Shown here: positions 1 through 7,645 of the stretch, piece after piece
How the letters are laid out: the number at the start of each line of letters is the position of its first letter
Numbering within the stretch: position 1 is the stretch's first letter
NCBI GenBank assembly: GCA_029558435.1
Contig: JAKQEZ010000157.1
Span: 1-47,480 of the forward strand
Source of the DNA: Bacteroidota bacterium
Lineage (GTDB): Bacteria > Bacteroidota > Bacteroidia > Flavobacteriales > Crocinitomicaceae
DNA length: 47,480 bases
Reading direction: 5' to 3'
The notes under the pieces: generated by a model
The model's input: the letters and a program-made list of their open reading frames with translations, nothing else
Told to the model about the DNA's origin: nothing
Database searches by the model: none
Position numbers and translations under genes: made by a program

Positions 1-2
1 CT

Positions 3-89
3 CCAGAGCAAATGCATCTACAAAATCAAATTAAAATAAGAACTTATAAAAACAAATATCCCAGTAAAGACGTCTTTACTGGGATATAA
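3..89 (+). CDS. IS3-family transposase OrfB, C-terminal fragment (partial)
   Basis: The frame runs from the left edge to a TAA at 87-89 and encodes 28 residues beginning PEQMHLQNQI. Two extra bases before it would complete a codon for Thr, giving the TPEQ-H stretch common just after the catalytic DDE region near the C-terminus of IS3 OrfB proteins. The tail is rich in Lys and Tyr, as is usual there. The catalytic residues lie outside the window. The fragment is too short for a firm family call by itself. Support comes from the adjoining inverted-repeat-like end and the matching IS start at the opposite edge of the window. Confidence 0.5.
   Translation, partial: PEQMHLQNQIKIRTYKNKYPSKDVFTGI
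56..87. terminator. Perfect 32-bp palindrome at the end of the IS transposase
   Basis: Positions 56-71 are the exact reverse complement of 72-87, so the DNA is a perfect palindrome with 16-bp arms. It overlaps the last codons and stop of the transposase fragment. AT-rich sequence with a short T run follows on the plus strand. It probably acts as a transcription terminator for the transposase. Being symmetric, it could also limit transcription entering the IS. Confidence 0.55.
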
Positions 90-112
90 TTAATTATTTT
101 TGTCTTAATAAT

Positions 113-138
113 CTGTATCGGTTATTTAGGACTAGTCA
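113..138. repeat. Right terminal inverted repeat of the left IS
   Basis: Read on the minus strand this begins TGACTAGTCCT and continues with CGATACA. The left end of the IS at 47342 begins TGTCTAGTCCT and also continues with CGATACA. Imperfect matching between the two ends of one element is normal for IS3 elements, which usually start with TG. The unique chromosomal sequence therefore begins at about 139. Confidence 0.5.
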
Positions 139-190
139 AAAGTGTAAATTATTTTCAATTTAATATAAATCGTAATTGGATAAAATTGTC

Positions 191-198
191 TAATTTTG
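191..198 (+). promoter_or_regulatory. Bacteroidota -7 box (TAATTTTG)
   Basis: The octamer fits TAnnTTTG and lies 16 bp before the ATG at 215. No clear TTTG -33 element is seen at the usual spacing. It is the only good match between the IS end and the thioredoxin-like gene. Confidence 0.45.
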
Positions 199-214
199 TC
201 AAAAAATAAGAATT

Positions 215-763
215 ATGCAATATACAGAATACCTTCAATTGTTTGACACCATCTTAAAAAGTGACAAACCTCAAGCTCCTTATGACGATGCTGAATATTT
301 GAACTATACCAAACTCAACGAATCGCGCATGAAACGTTGGAATAAAACAGCGGTGCTAAACGATGCTACAAAAGAAGCATTGCAATCACTTGATAAAAAA
401 CAACATTGGATTATCATTGCAGAGCCTTGGTGTGGTGATGCTTCACAAATTGTTCCTTTTTTAGTGAAAATGGCAGAGGAGTCACCTGCAATTACCTACG
501 AAATCCAATTGCGTGATGCCGCTCCTTTTTTAATTGACAGTTATTTAACAAACGGAGGTAAAGCTATTCCTAAAATGATTAGTAGAGATGCCGAAGGAAA
601 CGATTTGTTTGTGTGGGGACCACGTCCACAAGATGCTCAAAATTTTGTTGTAAATTCAAAAGAACAAGGTATTCCAATGGAACAAATCAAAATTGATATT
701 CAAAATTGGTACAATGCCAATAAAGGCGAAGCCATTCAAAAAGAATTAGTGGAATTGATATAA
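215..763 (+). CDS. Thioredoxin-fold family protein
   Basis: This 182-residue protein has a thioredoxin-like core with the motif EPWCGDASQ. The nucleophile-position cysteine is Cys73, and the usual second cysteine is replaced (WCGD rather than WCGPC). The residues after it (IVPFLVKMAEES) fit the helix that follows a thioredoxin active site. A later IPKMI stretch supplies the cis-proline-type loop. No signal peptide or membrane segment is visible, so it is probably cytoplasmic. It resembles the single-Cys thioredoxin-like proteins (Thioredoxin_9 type) common in Bacteroidota, whose substrates are generally unknown. The gene stands alone between the IS end and a bidirectional terminator. With one active-site cysteine it may work by mixed disulfides rather than as a dithiol reductase; that is inference. 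Confidence 0.8.
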   Translation: MQYTEYLQLFDTILKSDKPQAPYDDAEYLNYTKLNESRMKRWNKTAVLNDATKEALQSLDKKQHWIIIAEPWCGDASQIVPFLVKMAEESPAITYEIQLRDAAPFLIDSYLTNGGKAIPKMISRDAEGNDLFVWGPRPQDAQNFVVNSKEQGIPMEQIKIDIQNWYNANKGEAIQKELVELI

Positions 764-778
764 ATTTCGTCCAAAATG

Positions 779-814
779 AAAAATCCCGCTTTAGATTTCT
801 AAAGCGGGATTTTT
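779..814. terminator. Bidirectional terminator between convergent genes
   Basis: Arms 779-795 and 798-814 are exact reverse complements around a two-base centre. The stem is GC-rich in the middle, with A and T runs on its flanks. It sits between the convergent thioredoxin-like gene and the OmpA-family gene and can serve both strands. Confidence 0.85.
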
Positions 815-833
815 TATTGATAAACATTCAATC

Positions 834-3143
834 TTATTGCTTAACAATTCTAAATTCTGTACGTCTGTTTAACTGATGTTCTTCTTCTGTACAATCAGAA
901 ACTACATCACCTTCACAACCACAATCGTTCAACAATTTTGACTCACCATATCCTTTACCAAAGATTCTTGAAGGATTAGTAATGCGTTTTCTGATGTATT
1001 CAGCTGATGATTTAGCACGTTTATCAGATAGCGTCAAGTTGTATGCTTTTGTTGCACGACAGTCGGTATGAGACCCTAATTCAATACGGATATTAGGATG
1101 GTCGTTCATGATTTTAACAATCTTATTCAACTCAATTTCAGCATCTGGACGAATATCCCATTTGTCTAAATCAAAGTAAATAGGATTTAAAGAAATCATT
1201 TCAGCTAAGTCTTTACCAATATCTGTTTTCTCTAACGTAATTACTTCATCAATTTTAATGTTTGTAGCCAAAATTTGATCTACATCTCTCGTAATTGTTA
1301 AGTAACCAGGTTTAGAAAACTTCAATTCATAACTAATCGTGTCGCCATACAATTTATCATCCAACAAAGTACTCAAGAATTTACCCGCTTCATCTGTTGT
1401 TAAAGTTTCCAATAATTTATTAGTTTTCTTATCGTAGATTTTAACCGTTACATCTTTAATTGGTTCTTTGGTTTCTTTGTCACTTACACTACCCAATAAA
1501 TCGTAGTCAGCAATGTATGCATCTTTTGTAATTTCTTCGTATTTTTTATTACAAGAAGTGTTGAATTTTTCACGTCTGATAACTTTTGAGCTATCTTCCA
1601 TGAAAATAATTTCATAGTCCATACAAGCTTCCAATGGTGTCATAAATGCTCCATCGCGCATACGTAAAGAAACTACACTTTCTTTTTCTTCCACACAGTT
1701 TTCGCATTTTAATACAACGTGAGCAGCTTCTGTTAATACGGCATTTCCTAATACGTGGATGTTTCCTTTTAATACAATTACGTTTTGGACACCCATGTAA
1801 TCATTTTCAATTTCATACAAGTCTTTTTCGCCATACCCACCTTTTCTAAACGATGATAAATAACCTTTTTTACCATTTACAGTTGTGGTATAAAACAAAT
1901 CATCACCCGTTGAGTTAATAGGATAACCTAAGTTAATAGGGTCAGACCATTCATTGTTGTCATCTCTAACAGATACGAAAATGTCAAAACCACCAATACT
2001 ATTTGGTCCATTTGATGCAAAATACATGGTTTTGTTGTCAATGGCAATGAAAGGAGAATCTTCATCGTATGCGGTATTTATTTTTGCGCCAAGATTTTTT
2101 GGTTCACTCCAAGATCCATCAGCCATTTTTACAATTCTGTTGATATCTCTACCTCCAAAACCTCCTGGTCTATCTGAAACAAAATAAATATTTTTTCCAT
2201 CTGGAGTTACTGCACAGTGTGTTTCCCAGAAATTTGTGTTTACATTTGGCGCATCAATTTGTGCAAAAGTTGTGAAGTTGTCTTTTACAAAATCAGAATA
2301 GTAAATATCTCCATTTCCAGTTGCATCTTCATAAGAGTAAACTCTGCGTTCATCAACACTAACAGCAATGGTTGCTTCATTTGTTTTGGGTTCACAAAAA
2401 TCCATTTTTTTTGGATCTGTCCATTCTCCTTTTGATAAATAACTTACATAAATATCTTCTGGGAATTGATACAATTTAGGGTCTCTAAATTCGTGTGTTG
2501 AACTATCGGCCCATGGTTTTCTTGAAGTAAAATACAACGATTTACCATCAAAAGAAATAAATGGCGAATATTCTGGGTATTCAGTATTGATTTTAGAACC
2601 TACATTAACAACTTTAGCACTTTTAGGATTGGCAATCACTTGTTTTGCTAAGTTACATTGCGTTATTCCTAATTTTGCATTGTCCATTAACTCCGATTTT
2701 TTTCTACTGTTGTTAATAAACAAATTGTAATACTCAATTGCTTTGTCTAGTTGCTCGTCCAAATGATAACAACGTGCTAAGTGGTAATATGCATCAGAAG
2801 GTGCTCCTTTTTCTTTTGCAGAATACATATCGTAGTTGTTGTTAATTACCTTAACAGCTTTTTCCAAGTACGTTAATGCATTTTGAAAATCAGAACGAGA
2901 GTTCAAAACAATGTAGCCTTTACGGTAATTGTAGTTTGAACTCTCAGGATTTTTTTCTAATAATTTATCTACCATTATTTCAGAAAAATAATAGTAATCA
3001 TCTTGCAACATTCTTGAAGCCTCAACAACTAACTGTGCTTCAGGAGCTGTGTTCGCAATTTTTCTTACAGCATCAACTGTATATTGTGACAGCCCAATTA
3101 CTGGAACTAGGCAGAGTGATAATAGGGTTAATTTAATTTTCAT
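834..3143 (-). CDS. OmpA-family protein with TPR, PD40 propeller and CarboxypepD-like domains (PorE-like)
   Basis: The 769 residues show a signal peptide, then TPR-like helices (about 20-170), PD40/WD40-like propeller blades (about 185-450, with repeated SPFISxDGKSLYFTS-type strands), a CarboxypepD regulatory-like domain (about 550-640), and a C-terminal OmpA peptidoglycan-binding domain. The OmpA domain has SHTD and LSDKRAKSS around residues 690-715 and a terminal NRRTEFRI. This domain order matches PorE of the type IX secretion system, which anchors the outer-membrane ring to peptidoglycan. Related OmpA/PD40 proteins outside T9SS share it, so the name is not certain. PorE is a lipoprotein, whereas here the signal peptide ends LVPVIGLSQ with no lipobox cysteine. 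The gene lies 25 bp after the E2 gene and may be read through from it. Confidence 0.8.
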   Translation of the reverse strand: MKIKLTLLSLCLVPVIGLSQYTVDAVRKIANTAPEAQLVVEASRMLQDDYYYFSEIMVDKLLEKNPESSNYNYRKGYIVLNSRSDFQNALTYLEKAVKVINNNYDMYSAKEKGAPSDAYYHLARCYHLDEQLDKAIEYYNLFINNSRKKSELMDNAKLGITQCNLAKQVIANPKSAKVVNVGSKINTEYPEYSPFISFDGKSLYFTSRKPWADSSTHEFRDPKLYQFPEDIYVSYLSKGEWTDPKKMDFCEPKTNEATIAVSVDERRVYSYEDATGNGDIYYSDFVKDNFTTFAQIDAPNVNTNFWETHCAVTPDGKNIYFVSDRPGGFGGRDINRIVKMADGSWSEPKNLGAKINTAYDEDSPFIAIDNKTMYFASNGPNSIGGFDIFVSVRDDNNEWSDPINLGYPINSTGDDLFYTTTVNGKKGYLSSFRKGGYGEKDLYEIENDYMGVQNVIVLKGNIHVLGNAVLTEAAHVVLKCENCVEEKESVVSLRMRDGAFMTPLEACMDYEIIFMEDSSKVIRREKFNTSCNKKYEEITKDAYIADYDLLGSVSDKETKEPIKDVTVKIYDKKTNKLLETLTTDEAGKFLSTLLDDKLYGDTISYELKFSKPGYLTITRDVDQILATNIKIDEVITLEKTDIGKDLAEMISLNPIYFDLDKWDIRPDAEIELNKIVKIMNDHPNIRIELGSHTDCRATKAYNLTLSDKRAKSSAEYIRKRITNPSRIFGKGYGESKLLNDCGCEGDVVSDCTEEEHQLNRRTEFRIVKQ

Positions 3144-3168
3144 TACTTAATTTTTAAAATTTAGTTTA

Positions 3169-4512
3169 TTAAAAGTCTCTATTTGGGTCAAATTGCTCTA
3201 AATAATCAGCAACACGTCGCACAAATTGTCCACCCAATGCTCCATCAACTACACGGTGGTCATACGCATGAGATAAGAACATTTTGTGACGAATTCCAAT
3301 GAAATCACCATCTGGCGTTTCAATTACAGCAGGCATTTTTCTAATAGCACCTAATGCTAAAATTGCAACTTGTGGTTGATTGATAATTGGAGTTCCCATA
3401 ACGTTTCCAAAAGTACCAACGTTGGTTACTGTATAAGTTCCTCCTTGTATATCTTCTGGTTTTAATTGGTTGTTACGTGCACTGTTGGCCAATGAATTTA
3501 CCGCTTTTGACAAGCCAGTTAAGTTCAATTGGTCGGCATTTTTAATTACTGGAACAATTAAGTTACCCGTAGGCAATGCGGTTGCCATACCAATATTAAT
3601 ATTTTTTCTTTTGATGATTTGTGTACCACTTACCGATACATTAATCATTGGGAAATCTTTGATTGCTTTTGCAATTGCTTCAATGAAAATTGGCGTAAAT
3701 GTAATGTTTTCACCTTCGCGTTTTTTATACGCATCTTTCACTTTGTTTCTCCAATTAACAATATTTGTAACGTCTGCTTCAACATAAGATGTAACGTGAG
3801 GAGAAACGTGCTTAGACATTACCATGTGCTCAGCGATAATCTTACGCATACGATCCATTTCCATGATTTCATCACCTGGATTAGGAACTACAATTGGCTC
3901 TTTAATGTTAGATAAGAAACCACCTCCAGCTGGAGCTTCAACTTTTGGTGCAACAACTTCAACTTTTGTTGGTGCAGGTGCAGCCACTTTTGGAGCCGCT
4001 CCATTTTTTCTATCATCTAAATAGGCAAGAATATCTTTTTTAGTTACTCTTCCAGCTTGTCCAGAACCCGCAATTGCATCCAATTCATTGATTGAAATAC
4101 CTTCTGCTTTGGCAATACTTTTTACAAGTGGAGAATAAAATTTGTCTGATGAACTAAAATCTGCAGATGATGCAGAAGCAGTTGCAACAGCTGTTTCAAC
4201 GATTTTTTCGGCAACAGCAACTGGTGTTTCAGCTTTTGCAGGAGCAGAACTAGAGCTAGGCGCATCTCCACCATCTGTTGAAATAATAGCAATAACATCC
4301 CCAACTTGAGCAACTTGATCCACTTCAAATAAACGCTCAACAAGCACTCCTTTTGCTTCAGAAGGTAACTCATTGTCCACCTTGTCTGTAGCAACTTCAA
4401 CTAATGGCTCGTCTAATTCAACACTGTCACCAATGTTTTTTAACCAATTTGTAATAGTTGCTTCGGTTACACTTTCACCCATTTTTGGGAGCTTTATTTC
4501 AATTCTTGCCAT
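3169..4512 (-). CDS. 2-oxoacid dehydrogenase E2 (dihydrolipoamide acyltransferase)
   Basis: The 447 residues contain one N-terminal lipoyl domain with the lipoylated lysine in VATDKVDNE (Lys44). A Pro/Ala/Val-rich linker follows, then a peripheral subunit-binding domain (about 125-165) and a catalytic core ending in the acyltransferase motif HRVVDG (His419, Asp423). The protein transfers an acyl group from E1 to CoA in a 2-oxoacid dehydrogenase complex. A single lipoyl domain and TDKVD are usual for branched-chain or 2-oxoglutarate E2 proteins rather than multi-lipoyl pyruvate E2. The branched-chain type is favoured because Bacteroidota commonly have an unlinked gene of this kind. The E1 and E3 genes are not in this window. 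A good promoter lies upstream at 4548-4578. Confidence 0.9.
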   Translation of the reverse strand: MARIEIKLPKMGESVTEATITNWLKNIGDSVELDEPLVEVATDKVDNELPSEAKGVLVERLFEVDQVAQVGDVIAIISTDGGDAPSSSSAPAKAETPVAVAEKIVETAVATASASSADFSSSDKFYSPLVKSIAKAEGISINELDAIAGSGQAGRVTKKDILAYLDDRKNGAAPKVAAPAPTKVEVVAPKVEAPAGGGFLSNIKEPIVVPNPGDEIMEMDRMRKIIAEHMVMSKHVSPHVTSYVEADVTNIVNWRNKVKDAYKKREGENITFTPIFIEAIAKAIKDFPMINVSVSGTQIIKRKNINIGMATALPTGNLIVPVIKNADQLNLTGLSKAVNSLANSARNNQLKPEDIQGGTYTVTNVGTFGNVMGTPIINQPQVAILALGAIRKMPAVIETPDGDFIGIRHKMFLSHAYDHRVVDGALGGQFVRRVADYLEQFDPNRDF

Positions 4513-4547
4513 TTTAAAAATCGTATATGAAATTATGTTATCGACTG

Positions 4548-4578
4548 CAAAAATAATTGATTTTTCCTTTTTAACAAA
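4548..4578 (-). promoter_or_regulatory. Consensus Bacteroidota promoter for the E2 gene
   Basis: On the minus strand, TTTG (4575-4578) is followed after 19 bp by TATTTTTG (4548-4555). This fits the TTTG / TAnnTTTG pair recognised by the Bacteroidota primary sigma factor. The E2 start codon is 35 bp further on. It is the most complete promoter in the window. Confidence 0.7.
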
Positions 4579-4584
4579 TATATG

Positions 4585-6546
4585 TTAATTTGGTTGGTCC
4601 ATTTTTTTCCAATTCTTTAAAAGTAGTTGTAAATCCTTTTTCACTGAATAGTCTCTTGCATAAATTAAATTTAATTTATTTAATTGATTTTCTGATAGTT
4701 GATTGGTTTTTGTGGTTAGAGATAAAATTCCTTGTTTAATTTTAGGTAATTCATTTGTAGGAACACTTGTTACATATCCAACACATGTTTTTTTGCCTGT
4801 AAATAAGTTGATTAAGTTTTTTAGATAGTCTTTTTTATGAGTGAAAGACCAAATTAAAAGCGGAAGTGTTAAAAATCCAACAAGTGAAACTGCAACATCA
4901 AAAATACGTTTATTACGAATGTTTTCTGGTCGCGAAATTGCATTGATGTCAATTAAATATAAATCGCCAGCAGTATCGATGGAATTACTACCAATCAAAT
5001 ACAAGCTATCGGGTTGTGCAATTTTGAAATCAATGTTGGTAGAATCAATGTCCGACATCCATTTTATAATTGTTTGAGTATCAATATCTTTTGCACAGAA
5101 AATGATTTCATCCATTTTATGGATGTAAGCAATTTGGCTGAGTTGCGAAATGTTTCCAATGCTCCAAGTTTCTTTATTTTCACCCGAAGAAACGGAATAT
5201 ACTGTAGCATTTTTTGAGATAGAATGCTTTAATATTTCTGCTACTCGTTCTGTTTCTTCCTTAGACCCTACAACGGCAAAACGGGTGTCCTTACGTTTGA
5301 AAAGTGGAAAAGATTTTCTAAATGCAAAATGTAAGAACAAGCGTGAAATAAGGAAATAAATAAAGGTGAGTAATGCTCCTGTAACAATAAATAAACGAGA
5401 AAACTGATATTCTTTAGGCAACAAGGCGTAAATAACAAGTATAATTAAGGTTCCCCAAAAGAGCCCTTTTACCACATTTTTTACTTTAAATGGCTTAATA
5501 TAACCGTTTTGAAAAAAAATGCTGATCAACCAAGTTAAGGTATACAGTGGTAGCGCTACTTTTAAAATCGAAGTAGGGAACTCTATTTGGTGCAACTCCC
5601 AACGATGTGTCATGGCATACAAACCACCCAAGATTATCAAGAAATCAATAACTGGCAACGTTATTTTTTTTATAAAACGCGCCATTATAGCCATACTTGC
5701 TCTTAAATAGATCGCAAAATTGATGAGTGATGAAAATAATTTGGCATTGCGCTGCGAAAAATGTTTCTCGGCAAAAATGACCATCGCTCGGTAAAAAACA
5801 AAAACATAGTTAACCGAACTTTTTTTGGTGCTTTCTCCTTTGTAATGAATGATACGGGTTTCTGGAAAATAATAGTTTTTATATCCTCCCTTGATGATGC
5901 GGTACGACAAATCAATGTCTTCTCCATACATGAAAAAAGTTTCATCAAGCAAACCTACTTTTTTCAACGCATCGTGACGCATCAACATAAATGCTCCACT
6001 TAATATTTCAACCTCGTTGGTTTCAAATTCACTCAAATAGCCTAAATGGTATTGCCCAAATTTTTTGGATTTTGGAAATAAACTCGACAATCCAAAGATT
6101 TTATAAAAAGCCACCATGGGCGTGGGCAACCCTCTTTTGGATTCGGGTAAAAACTTTCCTTTTCCGTCTATCATACGTACCCCCAAGCCACCAGCATCTG
6201 GATGTTGATCCATAAAAGCTATGACTTTTTCAAAGGTATCTTCTTCTACAACGGTGTCGGGATTAAGCAAAAGGATGTACTCACCTTGGGCTATTTCAAT
6301 TGCTTGGTTGTTGGCTTTAGAAAATCCACGATTGTCTTTGTTGGCAATGAGCTGGTATTCTGGAAATTTAGCCCGCACCATATCCACCGAATTGTCAATC
6401 GAATTGTTGTCCACCACAAACACTTCGCCACTAACGTTTCTAAGTGCTTTTTTGACAGAATTAAGGCATTGCTCTAAAAAATAGGCAACGTTGTAATTAA
6501 CAATTACAATACTAATTTTATATGGATATTGAGACTCCAAATGCAA
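4585..6546 (-). CDS. Family 2 glycosyltransferase fused to membrane and sugar-transferase-like regions
   Basis: The first 270 of 653 residues are a GT-A glycosyltransferase family 2 domain: ISIVIVNYNV, FVVDNNSIDNS, a nucleotide/metal site around LLLNPDT (Asp97), and a MYGEDIDLSYRI acceptor-side motif. Several membrane segments follow (about 285-410), then a Rossmann-like stretch with RFAVVGSKEE. The last 110 residues (from about 543) start KRIFDVAVSLVGFL, like the membrane entry of bacterial sugar transferases such as WcaJ/WbaP. The catalytic centre of those enzymes is not apparent. It probably acts in cell-surface polysaccharide or glycolipid synthesis. There is no ATG near the start: a TTG at 6546, directly after the ridA stop, begins the frame (another TTG is at 6540), so translation is probably coupled to ridA. 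Confidence 0.8.
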   Translation of the reverse strand: MHLESQYPYKISIVIVNYNVAYFLEQCLNSVKKALRNVSGEVFVVDNNSIDNSVDMVRAKFPEYQLIANKDNRGFSKANNQAIEIAQGEYILLLNPDTVVEEDTFEKVIAFMDQHPDAGGLGVRMIDGKGKFLPESKRGLPTPMVAFYKIFGLSSLFPKSKKFGQYHLGYLSEFETNEVEILSGAFMLMRHDALKKVGLLDETFFMYGEDIDLSYRIIKGGYKNYYFPETRIIHYKGESTKKSSVNYVFVFYRAMVIFAEKHFSQRNAKLFSSLINFAIYLRASMAIMARFIKKITLPVIDFLIILGGLYAMTHRWELHQIEFPTSILKVALPLYTLTWLISIFFQNGYIKPFKVKNVVKGLFWGTLIILVIYALLPKEYQFSRLFIVTGALLTFIYFLISRLFLHFAFRKSFPLFKRKDTRFAVVGSKEETERVAEILKHSISKNATVYSVSSGENKETWSIGNISQLSQIAYIHKMDEIIFCAKDIDTQTIIKWMSDIDSTNIDFKIAQPDSLYLIGSNSIDTAGDLYLIDINAISRPENIRNKRIFDVAVSLVGFLTLPLLIWSFTHKKDYLKNLINLFTGKKTCVGYVTSVPTNELPKIKQGILSLTTKTNQLSENQLNKLNLIYARDYSVKKDLQLLLKNWKKMDQPN

Positions 6547-6927
6547 TTAAATAGCTGCAATACAAGAAATTTCAATGTTGACATCTTTAGGCAATTTTGC
6601 TACTTGCAATGCCACGCGAGCTGGTGCAACCATTCCTTTGAAATATTCGCCATATACATCGTTCATAGCAGCATAATCGTCCATGCTTTTCAAGAAAATT
6701 TCACATTTTACAACATTGTCCAACGTTGCGCCAGCTTCTTTTAAAATGGCAATAATGTTGTCCATCACTTGTTTGGTGGCAATTTCAATTGTTGCCATGT
6801 TTAATTCACCTGTAAACGGATTTACGGGGATTTGACCGCTAACAAAAATAAAATTTCCTGATTGGATGGCTTGACTATATGGAGCAATTGGTTGTGGAGC
6901 TCCTTCTATGTGGATTGCTTTTTTCAT
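6547..6927 (-). CDS. ridA: RidA family enamine/imine deaminase
   Basis: The 126 residues match the RidA (YjgF/YER057c/UK114) family along the whole length. Landmarks are GAPQPIAPYSQAIQSGNFIFVSGQIP at the start, a conserved arginine in APARVALQVAKLPKDVNIEI, and CIAAI at the end. RidA hydrolyses reactive 2-aminoacrylate-type enamines released by PLP enzymes and so protects other PLP enzymes. It acts as a cytoplasmic homotrimer. The length is normal. The stop codon directly abuts the start of the glycosyltransferase gene, so the two form an operon, although no functional link is obvious. It is transcribed divergently from trpG/pabA. Confidence 0.93.
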   Translation of the reverse strand: MKKAIHIEGAPQPIAPYSQAIQSGNFIFVSGQIPVNPFTGELNMATIEIATKQVMDNIIAILKEAGATLDNVVKCEIFLKSMDDYAAMNDVYGEYFKGMVAPARVALQVAKLPKDVNIEISCIAAI

Positions 6928-6954
6928 ATTGGTATATTTTTCTATTCTCTTTAT

Positions 6955-6962
6955 TAACTTTG
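6955..6962 (+). promoter_or_regulatory. Bacteroidota -7 box (TAACTTTG) for trpG/pabA
   Basis: TAACTTTG fits TAnnTTTG and lies 28 bp before the TTG start codon at 6991, in the divergent gap with ridA. It supports 6991 as the real start, because a longer N-terminus would extend into the promoter. Confidence 0.5.
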
Positions 6963-6990
6963 TGCAAGTTTAAGCATTTAACTTGAAAAA

Positions 6991-7557
6991 TTGAAGGTAC
7001 TGATTATAGATAATTACGATTCTTTTACTTACAACTTGTATCATTACATTCAAAAATGTGGGGTAGAAGTGGTGGTAAAGCGCAACGATGAGTTACAACT
7101 CGCCGAAATGGATGCGTACGATAAATTAGTGCTTTCTCCCGGACCCGGATTGCCCTCTGAAACAACGTTGATGTTTGATTGCATTGAAAAATATGCCAAC
7201 TCCAAACCAATTTTAGGTGTTTGTTTGGGCATGCAAGGAATTGCAAATTATTATGGCGGAGAATTAATCAATCAAGCAAAAGTAAAACATGGTGTTGAAG
7301 CGTTGGTAAATATCGATACAACCTCTCCGCTTTTTAAAAATTTAGATGAGCAAATTACCGTTGGACTCTACCACAGTTGGTGTGTAGATGAACAAACATT
7401 GCCTTCCGATTTTAAAGTGATTGGCAAATCCGCCGAACAAGTGGTAATGGCAATAGAGCATAAAAAACTTCCTATTTATGGCGTTCAGTTTCACCCCGAA
7501 TCCATCATGACTCCTAATGGTTTGCAAATCATTGCTAATTTTTTAGCGATTCAATAA
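6991..7557 (+). CDS. pabA: Anthranilate/aminodeoxychorismate synthase glutamine amidotransferase subunit
   Basis: A 188-residue class I glutamine amidotransferase. The nucleophile is Cys78 in GVCLGMQG and the His168-Glu170 pair is in FHPESI. The N-terminus IDNYDSFTYNLYHYI is typical of the TrpG/PabA family. The enzyme takes ammonia from glutamine and passes it to a chorismate-binding partner to make anthranilate or 4-amino-4-deoxychorismate. No partner (trpE or pabB) is adjacent, which favours a stand-alone folate-type PabA, possibly shared with TrpE. TrpG cannot be excluded. The start codon is TTG, with no in-frame ATG before the conserved IDNYDSF, so initiation may be weak. A promoter box lies just upstream. 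Confidence 0.85.
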   Translation: MKVLIIDNYDSFTYNLYHYIQKCGVEVVVKRNDELQLAEMDAYDKLVLSPGPGLPSETTLMFDCIEKYANSKPILGVCLGMQGIANYYGGELINQAKVKHGVEALVNIDTTSPLFKNLDEQITVGLYHSWCVDEQTLPSDFKVIGKSAEQVVMAIEHKKLPIYGVQFHPESIMTPNGLQIIANFLAIQ

Positions 7558-7609
7558 AAGAGTTTTATTTGCATTCTACATTCATTTTTTCAATTGATGA
7601 ATAAATAGC

Positions 7610-7617
7610 TATCTTTG
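7610..7617 (+). promoter_or_regulatory. Bacteroidota -7 box (TATCTTTG) for miaE
   Basis: TATCTTTG fits TAnnTTTG and lies 28 bp before the miaE ATG. It would drive the three-gene unit miaE, exonuclease and FAH-family protein. Confidence 0.5.
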
Positions 7618-7645
7618 TCAGAAGTCTAAAATTAATAACAAGAAT

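Larger units (their letters stand above)
1..138 (+). mobile_element. 3' end of an IS3-like insertion sequence
   Basis: This stretch holds the last 28 codons of a transposase-like frame, a perfect hairpin over its stop codon, and a terminal sequence at 113-138. The reverse complement of 113-138 resembles the left end of the second IS at 47342: both share CTAGTCCT near the tip and CGATACA further in. That pairing of imperfect inverted ends, with the orfA start at the far end of the window, is the basis for calling it IS3-like. The element enters from the left edge, so its orfA and most of orfB are outside the window. The family assignment is inference from the short C-terminus and the end sequences. 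Confidence 0.6.

Noticed and set aside
3169..4512. Naming the E2 gene as pyruvate dehydrogenase aceF or 2-oxoglutarate sucB
   Set aside because: It has a single lipoyl domain and no neighbouring E1 genes, and the substrate type cannot be fixed from this sequence alone.
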